DNA from: Anaerolineae bacterium
GTDB taxonomy: Bacteria > Chloroflexota > Anaerolineae > B4-G1
NCBI GenBank assembly: GCA_030612585.1
Contig: JAUWNP010000038.1
Location: 1-28,804, forward strand
Direction: 5' to 3'
DNA length: 28,804 nucleotides
In this document: in pieces, positions 15,915 to 23,304 of the stretch
Layout of the letters: each line of letters starts with the position of its first letter
Position numbering within the stretch: position 1 is the stretch's first letter
The notes under the pieces: generated by a model
The model's input: only the letters and a program-made list of their open reading frames with translations
Database searches by the model: none
What the model was told of the DNA's origin: nothing
Program-made: the position numbers and the translations under genes

Positions 15915-16402
15915 AAGGCCCAGAGCGTGTACGTGCTGCCCTGAAAACGGCTGGCCTGGACATCAGCATCGTACAGTTGCAAGAGAGCGCTCGCACGGCG
16001 CAACTGGCTGCTGATGCACTCGGCACTACCCTGGGCAGCATCGTCAAGTCGTTGATCTTCCTGGCCGACGGGGAGCCGGTGCTGGTGCTGGTGGCCGGCG
16101 ACCGGCGAGCCGATCCGGCCAGGCTGAAGAGGCTTCTAGGAGCGCGGCGGGTGATGATCGCCGACGCCGAGCGCGTGCGACGGGAGACCGGCTTTAGCAT
16201 TGGTGGTGTACCGCCCATCGGCCACCAGCGTTCACTGCAGACGTGGATTGATGGTTCGCTAGGCCGTTTCGAGACAGTCTACGCAGCGGCCGGTCATCCC
16301 CACGCCGTTTTTCCTATTACCTTTGAGACACTGGTACACATCACGGGTGGTCACGTGGCCGACGTGACAGAGATCCCATCTATGGAGGAAAAGAGAAAAT
16401 GA
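15911..16402 (+). CDS. YbaK/EbsC-type aminoacyl-tRNA deacylase
   Basis: The protein has 163 residues. It overlaps dnaE by ATGA and the next gene by ATGA, and is preceded by GGAGGAA. The fold signature of the YbaK/prolyl-tRNA-editing family is clear: [14 protein letters not shown], then IVKSLIF with the conserved Lys46, [20 protein letters not shown] (residues 94-105), and the late [10 protein letters not shown] segment. Family members hydrolyse mischarged tRNAs, for example Cys- or Ala-tRNA(Pro). The exact substrate cannot be read here. Tight translational coupling with dnaE upstream and a phosphofructokinase downstream has no obvious functional logic and may simply reflect operon compaction. 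Confidence 0.92.
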   Translation: MKGPERVRAALKTAGLDISIVQLQESARTAQLAADALGTTLGSIVKSLIFLADGEPVLVLVAGDRRADPARLKRLLGARRVMIADAERVRRETGFSIGGVPPIGHQRSLQTWIDGSLGRFETVYAAAGHPHAVFPITFETLVHITGGHVADVTEIPSMEEKRK

Positions 16403-17553
16403 GAATTGGTATTCTGACTGGTGGAGGAGACGTTCCCGGACTGAACCCCTGCATCAAGGCGCTGGTCTGTCGCGCCATTGACGAGGGGCACGAGCCCATC
16501 GGCATCCGCCGTGGCTGGCGCGGCCTCCTCTTTTACAACCCCGACGACCCTGCTGTGTGCGAAGAGTGCCTTCAACCACTCGATAAACTTATAGTGCGCA
16601 CCATAGACCGCACAGGCGGCACCTTCCTGCACACCTCGCGCACCAATCCCAGCCTCGTGCGTCCCTCGCATGCGCCGGACTTTCTGCGTCCCGAGACGGA
16701 ATTGGACGATAGCCAGACGCTCGACTTCACCGACCACGTGCTGAGAGCGCTGGAGCATCTTAAGATTGACGTACTGATACCCATCGGAGGGGAAGATACA
16801 CTGGGATATGGAGCCCGCATCCACCGCGAAGGCTTCCCCGTCATCAGCATCCCCAAGACGATGGACAACGACGTCTTCGGCACCGATTTCTGCATCGGCT
16901 TCTCCACCGCCGTCACCCGCAGTGTGCACTTCATCCACCAGTTGCGCTCCACGGCCGGATCCCACGAGCGCATCGGCGTGGTCGAACTGTTTGGGCGGCA
17001 CTCCGGCGAAACATCGCTCATCTCGGCCTACCTGGCCGGTGTAGATCGAGCCATCATCTCCGAGGTTCCCTTCGACATAGATAAACTGGCCGACCTGCTG
17101 ATGCAGGACAAGCAGGCCAACCCCAGTCACTACGCCATTATGACCATCTCGGAGGGAGCCCACGAGATCAATGGGGAGGTCATTCAGGCCGGTGTGGCCG
17201 ACTCCTACGGCCACAAGAAGTTGGGCGGCGTCGGTGTGGTCACAGCAAAGAAACTGGAGCAGATCACGGGCGTGAAAACGATGTGCCAGGAACTGGCCTA
17301 CCTGATGCGCTCGGGCGCACCGGATGCGCTGGATATTATGGTGGCAGTCAACTACGCCAACACAGCGCTGGACCTGCTCGCCGTCCCCAAGCTTGGGCGT
17401 ATGGTCGCGCTGCGGGATGGACGCTACACCGACGTCTCGGCCGAATCACCGACGCTGGGGATCAAACACGTGGACGTGCGGGCTCTCTACGATGTGGACA
17501 ACTACCGGCCCAAAGTATGGCACGTGCTGAGTAAGCCGATGTTCTTATACTAG
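16399..17553 (+). CDS. Phosphofructokinase-family protein with PPi-type signature residues
   Basis: The protein has 384 residues. The ATG at 16399 overlaps the preceding stop, with GGAGG upstream. The family motifs are [10 protein letters not shown] (7-16), [11 protein letters not shown] (128-138), [13 protein letters not shown] (151-163, catalytic Asp156) and GRHSGETSL. In E. coli numbering, position 104 is Asp (D133 here) and position 124 is Lys (K153 here). That D/K pair marks pyrophosphate-dependent enzymes, whereas ATP enzymes have Gly/Gly. The 20-residue spacing between the two positions is preserved. There is an insertion around residues 44-100 relative to short bacterial PFKs. It probably phosphorylates fructose 6-phosphate, or a related sugar phosphate such as sedoheptulose 7-phosphate, with PPi. 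A second paralogue follows directly. Confidence 0.88.
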   Translation: MRIGILTGGGDVPGLNPCIKALVCRAIDEGHEPIGIRRGWRGLLFYNPDDPAVCEECLQPLDKLIVRTIDRTGGTFLHTSRTNPSLVRPSHAPDFLRPETELDDSQTLDFTDHVLRALEHLKIDVLIPIGGEDTLGYGARIHREGFPVISIPKTMDNDVFGTDFCIGFSTAVTRSVHFIHQLRSTAGSHERIGVVELFGRHSGETSLISAYLAGVDRAIISEVPFDIDKLADLLMQDKQANPSHYAIMTISEGAHEINGEVIQAGVADSYGHKKLGGVGVVTAKKLEQITGVKTMCQELAYLMRSGAPDALDIMVAVNYANTALDLLAVPKLGRMVALRDGRYTDVSAESPTLGIKHVDVRALYDVDNYRPKVWHVLSKPMFLY

Positions 17554-17561
17554 AGATACTG

Positions 17562-17595
17562 AGAAACCAGGTTTTTCGAAAAAAACCTGGTTTCT
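17562..17595. repeat. Perfect 15-bp hairpin between the two PFK genes
   Basis: AGAAACCAGGTTTTT (17562-17576) and its exact reverse complement (17581-17595) flank the loop CGAA. It fills the 53-base gap between the PFK genes, and the GGGAGG site of the second PFK follows directly. The T-run is on the ascending arm, so it is not a standard terminator. An RNA-processing or stabilising hairpin, or a dispersed palindrome, fits better. Confidence 0.8.
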
Positions 17596-17606
17596 GGGAG
17601 GCTGAG

Positions 17607-18584
17607 ATGAAACGAATCGGCGTGCTGACAAGTGGTGGGGACAACCCGGGCCTCAATCCCTGCATCCGCGCTGTTGTGCGTAAAGGGCTTCACATGGGAC
17701 TGGAAGTGATGGGCATCCGTCGAGGTTACGCTGGCCTGATAGGCGGGGAGATTGACGAGATGGATGCCCGCTCAGTGGGTGGTATCATCGGGCGCGGGGG
17801 CACGATGCTGGGTACCGCCCGTTGCCCTGAGTTCCACGAACCTAAGGGGCGGAGAGAGGCACTGCGCACCCTCAACCGGTTCGGGATAGACGGGCTCGTG
17901 GTCATCGGCGGCAACGGCTCGTTGACAGGTGCGCTGGAACTGTGGCGTATGGACTTCCCGACTATCGGCGTCCCCAGCACCATTGACAACGACGTCAACG
18001 GCACCGACATCGCCATCGGCGTGGACACGGCGCTGAACACCATCCTGGATGCCATAGACAAGATCAAAGACACTGCCTCCTCCCACAATCGAGCCTTTCT
18101 CATCGAGACGATGGGACGCAACTCCGGCTATCTGGCGTTGGTGAGCAGCATCGCCGGCGGGGCAGAACTGGTGCTCATCCCGGAGGTAGAGACGACGTTT
18201 GAGGAGATCTGCCACACGATCGAGGACGCCTACATTCGAGGCAAGGCACACTGCATCATGGTCGTCGCCGAGGGGTGGGAGCCAGGGACGCAGGAGTTGG
18301 TCCGCCAGTTGCACAAGCGCCAGGACCAGGAGGAGTTGGGCTTTTCGGTGCGGGTCACGCAACTAGGGCACGTACAGCGCGGCGGCGCCGCCAGCGCCTT
18401 CGACCGGGTACTGGCCACCCGGCTAGGGGCAGCCGCGGTGCGCGAGCTGAGCGCCGGCAATGGTGGAAATATGGTCGGCTGGGTCAAGAGTGCCATCACG
18501 CTGACACCCCTGGAGAAGGCGGTAGCCTTCCAGAAAACACTCAGCCATGAGTTGTGCAAGTTGGCGAAGATTATGGAGAAGTAG
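17607..18584 (+). CDS. pfkA: ATP-type 6-phosphofructokinase
   Basis: The protein has 325 residues, the standard length of bacterial PfkA, with GGGAGG before the ATG at 17607. The motifs line up with E. coli numbering without gaps: SGGDNPGLN (9-17), GGNGS (101-105) with Gly104, and PSTIDND (123-129) with Ser124 and catalytic Asp127, then MGRNSGYLAL and RGGAASAFDR. Gly104 and a small residue at 124 indicate ATP rather than PPi. Asp103, which normally helps bind Mg, is Asn here. It catalyses the committed step of glycolysis. It is downstream of the PPi-type paralogue and separated from it by a strong hairpin. Its stop is only nine bases from the convergent mutase gene, which leaves no room for a separate terminator. 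Confidence 0.94.
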   Translation: MKRIGVLTSGGDNPGLNPCIRAVVRKGLHMGLEVMGIRRGYAGLIGGEIDEMDARSVGGIIGRGGTMLGTARCPEFHEPKGRREALRTLNRFGIDGLVVIGGNGSLTGALELWRMDFPTIGVPSTIDNDVNGTDIAIGVDTALNTILDAIDKIKDTASSHNRAFLIETMGRNSGYLALVSSIAGGAELVLIPEVETTFEEICHTIEDAYIRGKAHCIMVVAEGWEPGTQELVRQLHKRQDQEELGFSVRVTQLGHVQRGGAASAFDRVLATRLGAAAVRELSAGNGGNMVGWVKSAITLTPLEKAVAFQKTLSHELCKLAKIMEK

Positions 18585-18593
18585 AGGGCGCTC

Positions 18594-20264
<1,671 letters not shown>

Positions 20265-20294
20265 CGTTCAACTCCAGGAGATAACATTGTCACG

Positions 20295-20300
20295 ATTATA
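20295..20300 (-). promoter_or_regulatory. Possible -10 box for the mutase gene
   Basis: On the minus strand TATAAT occupies 20300-20295, about 30 bases before the ATG. No good -35 is seen. A GAAAAC/GTTTTC hairpin with tetraloop GAAA lies just upstream (about 20314-20329). Confidence 0.5.
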
Positions 20301-20350
20301 CCTTGCTTTGGCGGAAAACGAAAGTTTTCGCTTGTCCTTTCGCCCAAGAA

Positions 20351-20378
20351 CCTACCAGTTTCCCAGTTTACCAATGAT
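20351..20378. repeat. Octamer tandem repeat forming the C-terminus and stop of the PstS-like gene
   Basis: Degenerate 8-bp units of the CAGTTTAC/CAGTTTCC type occur in tandem. On the minus strand they encode the final GKLGNW and the stop codon. The same unit family recurs at 22201-22275 and 22717-22805. Confidence 0.7.
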
Positions 20379-21215
20379 GGCCTGCCCGTCCGGTCCGAGC
20401 ACCCACTGGGCAAACTCGCGAGCCTCGCCGGCAGGCTCGGCAGTGGCCGCCAGGTAGAGCGGGCGCGCGAGCGGGTAACTCCCGTCGGAGACAGCAGCCA
20501 GAGTCGGTGAGATTCCCTCCACTGGCAGCACCCGCACGCGGTCATCCACCCGGAATATCGAGACGTAGCCAATACCACCTGGGGTGCGCGCCACGTACTC
20601 GACGACGGCCTCGCTGGAGGGCATCACCACACTTGTGGGCGTGACGTCGTAGTTGCCCAGCACGACGGACTCGAAGGCAACACGGATGCCGGAGCCTTCC
20701 TCGCGGCTGACGGCGGTGAGCACCACCCCAACCCACTCCTGCATCCGGCCCCGGAAGATCTCCTGCAGGTGCGTCAGCCCGATCTCCGTGAGCGGCATAG
20801 CAGGGTAGACGACGACAGCGACGCCGTCGCGGGCGAAGGGTTGTGACCACAACGGCTCCTCACCAGCGACCTCCTCCAGCCACGAGAGCAACGCCAGGTC
20901 CGCCCCACCCTCCCGCAGCGTCCATTCGGCCAGCGCCGAGTTCCAGACTTCGACCTGGACAGTGATCCAGGGATAGGACTCCTCATAGGCGGCGGCCAGT
21001 TCCTCGGCCAGCGGCCCGCAGGCATCGGCTGCGACCAACCGCAGGGCGACGGGCTCACGGGTAACGGTGAGGGGTTGAGGAGTGCAGGCGGCCAGGAGGA
21101 GCAAGAGGCAGGAAGCAGGAAGCAGGAAGCAGGAAGCGCGAAGCAGGGAGCGAAGGGGGTAGGTGGTCAGGAGGAACGCCAGAAACCCTGGCGCAAGCTT
21201 TGTGCGTGTTATCAT
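20352..21215 (-). CDS. PstS-like periplasmic binding lipoprotein
   Basis: The protein has 287 residues. A long hydrophobic N-terminus ends in the lipobox LLAAC (Cys44), predicting a lipoprotein. The mature part has the phosphate-binding-protein layout: VALRLVAADACGPLAEELAAAYEE at the start, LTEIGLTHLQEIFRGRMQEW, the VSREEGSGIRVAFE block corresponding to the phosphate-binding R/SG loop, and GGIGYVSIFRVDDRVRVLPVEG. It probably binds phosphate or a similar oxyanion outside the cell, but no pst permease genes are adjacent. The signal peptide is partly encoded by tandem GCAGGAA heptamers, and the last six residues come from an octamer repeat. The ATG at 21215 lacks a clear Shine-Dalgarno sequence. 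A promoter lies about 100 bases upstream. Confidence 0.8.
   Translation of the reverse strand: MITRTKLAPGFLAFLLTTYPLRSLLRASCFLLPASCLLLLLAACTPQPLTVTREPVALRLVAADACGPLAEELAAAYEESYPWITVQVEVWNSALAEWTLREGGADLALLSWLEEVAGEEPLWSQPFARDGVAVVVYPAMPLTEIGLTHLQEIFRGRMQEWVGVVLTAVSREEGSGIRVAFESVVLGNYDVTPTSVVMPSSEAVVEYVARTPGGIGYVSIFRVDDRVRVLPVEGISPTLAAVSDGSYPLARPLYLAATAEPAGEAREFAQWVLGPDGQAIIGKLGNW
21108..21149. repeat. Heptamer tandem repeat inside the PstS-like signal peptide
   Basis: There are four perfect GCAGGAA copies (21108-21135) and two imperfect ones (to 21149). They encode the LLPASC-like hydrophobic core. A gain or loss of one unit would shift the frame. The same heptamer occurs twice at 27011-27024, and a related stretch lies at 23255-23266. 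Confidence 0.85.
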
Positions 21216-21319
21216 TGATCATCGGGCCGAACGACGATCATCATCACCCGGCTTGTGGTCGGAAGATCCAATCCCACTACCGTTGCACGCTCTTCCATTG
21301 GCTTTGCCTCCGTACTTCA

Positions 21320-21348
21320 ATTATACCGCGTTTCCAAGAGGCAAACAA
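21320..21348 (-). promoter_or_regulatory. Promoter of the PstS-like gene
   Basis: On the minus strand TTGTTT (21348-21343) lies 17 bases before TATAAT (21325-21320). It is placed in the 143-base gap after uppP and would give a 5' leader of about 100 bases, in which no riboswitch-like structure was recognised. Confidence 0.6.
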
Positions 21349-21358
21349 GTTGCGTCGC

Positions 21359-22177
21359 CTACCCCCCTCTTGCCAACGCAACGAGCAGGCAGGCGACACC
21401 CGCGACGGTGCAATAGACGGCGAAGGGATAGAGGCGGTGGCGCTGGAGGTAGCGCAGCAGGAAATGGATACAGCCGAAGCCAACGACACCGGCCGCCACA
21501 AAGCCGACGACGAGCGTCGGTATCTGCGTCGCCAGGTCCCCCATCTGTGCCAAATCCACCACCTTGAGCAGCCCCGCGCCGAGGATGATGGGGGTCGCCA
21601 GGAGAAAACTGAAGCGAGCAGCAGGCTCCCGCCGTAAGCCCCGCGCCAGCCCGGCTGCGATAGTCGCGCCGGAGCGGGAGATGCCGGGAAAGATGGCGAG
21701 TGCCTGGGCCAACCCCACCAGCAGCGCGTCGGGCCAGGCCAGCGTGTCCAGATCGCGCTGGCGGCGACCCAGATACTCGCTGGCGGTCAGGAGTCCCGCC
21801 GTGACCAGCAGGAAGGCGGCCGCTGCGGCGGGCCGGGCAAACATGCCCTCAAAGAAGTCCTCCAGCAGGTAACCGATCAGCGCCGCGGGCAGCGTGCCCA
21901 GCAGGATGAGCCAGGCCAGCCGGGCTTCCGATCTGAGATTTGTTGACTTAAGATTTACGGATTTAAGGGCCGCGCCGACGAGGGAGACCCAATCGTGCCA
22001 GAAGTAGGCGACGACGGCCAGCGCCGTGCCCCAGTGCACGACAGCGTCGAAGGCCAGACCCGATGCAGACCAGCCCAAAAGCCAGGACACAAGCACCAGG
22101 TGGCCCGAACTGCTGACGGGGAGGAATTCAGTTGCGCCCTGAAGGATGCCGAGGAAGAATGCCTGGAAGAAATTCAT
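21359..22177 (-). CDS. uppP: Undecaprenyl-diphosphatase (UppP/BacA)
   Basis: The protein has 272 residues and is very hydrophobic, with about seven or eight membrane segments. It carries both family signatures: GATEFLPVSSSGHL (residues 14-27, with the catalytic Glu17 and the Ser/His cluster) and FPGISRSGATIAAGL (with the conserved Arg). It recycles undecaprenyl pyrophosphate to the monophosphate for cell-wall and polysaccharide synthesis, and gives bacitracin resistance when overproduced. The ATG at 22177 has GGAG nine bases upstream, inside the 3' end of the CapA-like gene, which it overlaps by 50 bases. Residues 71-84 (LKSVNLKSTNLRSE) are encoded by an AT-rich octamer-like repeat in the loop after the second membrane segment. 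Confidence 0.96.
   Translation of the reverse strand: MNFFQAFFLGILQGATEFLPVSSSGHLVLVSWLLGWSASGLAFDAVVHWGTALAVVAYFWHDWVSLVGAALKSVNLKSTNLRSEARLAWLILLGTLPAALIGYLLEDFFEGMFARPAAAAAFLLVTAGLLTASEYLGRRQRDLDTLAWPDALLVGLAQALAIFPGISRSGATIAAGLARGLRREPAARFSFLLATPIILGAGLLKVVDLAQMGDLATQIPTLVVGFVAAGVVGFGCIHFLLRYLQRHRLYPFAVYCTVAGVACLLVALARGG
21926..21967. repeat. AT-rich repeat insertion inside uppP
   Basis: AAATC-containing units of about 8 bp stand out from the GC-rich surroundings. On the minus strand they encode LKSVNLKSTNLRSE in a predicted loop between membrane helices, keeping the frame open. Confidence 0.6.
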
Positions 22178-23270
22178 GGTTTATGCTCCTGGTCGTTCGT
22201 AAATTGGTAGATTGGTACATTGGTTGTAGAGACCGACTACCGGTTTCCCAATCTACCAACTTACCAATGTACCAGCCCTGCGCCAGACGGGCGAGGATGG
22301 CAGCAGAATCCTCGGGACCGGCGGGCACCACGCGGTTCCGTTCCACAACGGTAGGTATGGCCTCGACGGCAACGAAACGGTCGCCTTGCAGCGTGAGACG
22401 CAGGATGGCCCCCTGGCGGCAGTCGGCAGGATAGGGCTGGTCGAACAGGAAGTTGCCCAGGCTATAGGCGACGAGTGTCTCGCCCACCCACTCGACCTGC
22501 TGCAGGACGTGGGGGCCGTGACCGACGATGAGGCCAGCCCCGGCGTCGGCCAGCGTCCTGGCGACGGCCCGTTGGCGCGGGCCGGGCGCGGCCTGGTACT
22601 CGCCCCCCCAATGGATGGAAACGATGACCAGATCGGCCTGCTCCGCTGCGGCGGTCACCGCCTCGGCCACGGCTTCCAGATCGAGGGGCACAGCACTATC
22701 GTCGCAGGCCAGGAAATAGTAGATGGGTAAATGAGTAGATGAGTAATGAGTAAACGAGTACGGTGGTGACCAATCTACCAATTTACCAGTTTCCCAGTTG
22801 ACCAGCCCTGCGATTCCCGTCGCATTCAGCGTCGCAACTGTCTCGGCCAGCCCAGCCTCGCCCGCATCCAGCGCGTGGTTGTTGGCCAGCGAGACAACGT
22901 CGAAGCCGGCCGCGCGCCGGGCGGCGGCCGCCCCCGGCGGTGCTCGCAGGTCGTAGCCGTCACTCACCTGCGGCGCAGTCGTCAACGGCGATTCCAGGTT
23001 GGCAAAGGTCAACTCAGCCCCATCCAGCCAGGGCCGCACCTCAGCGAAGGCGGCCTCCCAATCCCCATCCAGCGCCTGCGCCACCCCACGCCCCAACATC
23101 ACGTCGCCAACGAGGGCCAGCGTAAGAGTCGGCCCTTCGGCTTCCCTTCGGCTACGCTCAGGGCAGGCGCTCAGGACGAGCAGCGCGGGCTCCCCTGGTA
23201 GCAGGAGGAGGAAGAAGTAAATGAGGAATGAGTAGATGAGGGTCGGCAGCCCCATTTCCTGCTTCCTCAT
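22128..23270 (-). CDS. CapA-type (poly-gamma-glutamate capsule/phosphoesterase family) lipoprotein
   Basis: The protein has 380 residues. Conserved CapA/PGA_cap metallophosphatase motifs are LALVGDVMLGRG (51-62), FANLESPLT (89-97), VVSLANNHALDAG (125-137), VIVSIHWGGEY (215-225), IVGHGPHVLQ (248-257) and AYSLGNFLFD (268-277). The N-terminus is hydrophobic and ends in LVLSAC (Cys36), which can be read as a lipobox, so it is probably surface-anchored. Three pieces are repeat-derived: the ACPERSRREAEGP linker (36-47), an insertion at about 155-186 (GLVNWETGKLVDW and following residues), and the C-terminal tail from about 335 (IGKLVDWETG), which runs on over the start of uppP. The ATG at 23270, or an alternative start five codons in, lies within a 14-bp inverted repeat. 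The family is linked to capsule polymers, but its enzymatic role is unsettled. Confidence 0.88.
   Translation of the reverse strand: MRKQEMGLPTLIYSFLIYFFLLLLPGEPALLVLSACPERSRREAEGPTLTLALVGDVMLGRGVAQALDGDWEAAFAEVRPWLDGAELTFANLESPLTTAPQVSDGYDLRAPPGAAAARRAAGFDVVSLANNHALDAGEAGLAETVATLNATGIAGLVNWETGKLVDWSPPYSFTHYSSTHLPIYYFLACDDSAVPLDLEAVAEAVTAAAEQADLVIVSIHWGGEYQAAPGPRQRAVARTLADAGAGLIVGHGPHVLQQVEWVGETLVAYSLGNFLFDQPYPADCRQGAILRLTLQGDRFVAVEAIPTVVERNRVVPAGPEDSAAILARLAQGWYIGKLVDWETGSRSLQPMYQSTNLRTTRSINHEFLPGILPRHPSGRN
22201..22275. repeat. Octamer tandem repeats with inverted arms in the 3' end of capA
   Basis: There are GGTAGATT/GGTACATT-type octamers and, further on, CAATCTAC/CAATGTAC octamers in the opposite sense. 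TTGGTAGATTGG (22204-22215) is exactly inverted at 22248-22259, and GGTACATTGG (22214-22223) is exactly inverted at 22264-22273. On the minus strand they encode the IGKLVDWETG tail and following residues. Confidence 0.8.
22717..22805. repeat. Heptamer and octamer repeat block inside capA
   Basis: Heptamers of the ATGAGTA type (about 22730-22759) are followed by octamers CAATCTAC, CAATTTAC, CAGTTTCC and CAGTTGAC (about 22771-22805). Read on the minus strand, they give an in-frame insertion of about 30 residues in the phosphoesterase domain. Confidence 0.8.
23131..23175. repeat. Palindromic insertion encoding PERSRREAEGP in capA
   Basis: CCTTCGGCTACGCTCAGG-type palindromic DNA on the minus strand encodes ACPERSRREAEGP just after the hydrophobic leader. 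I recall peptides of this kind from dispersed palindromic elements in many GC-rich bacterial genomes. Confidence 0.65.
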
Positions 23271-23304
23271 CTACTCATCTACTCCCTGCTCATCTACTCC
23301 GACA
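23219..23304. repeat. Heptamer-type repeat with 14-bp inverted arms at the DUF3160/capA junction
   Basis: ATGAGTAGATGAGG (23228-23241) is exactly inverted at 23265-23278, flanked by more GAGTAGAT-type units. The block supplies the stop codon of the DUF3160 gene, and the start codon and leader of the CapA-like gene. Confidence 0.8.
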
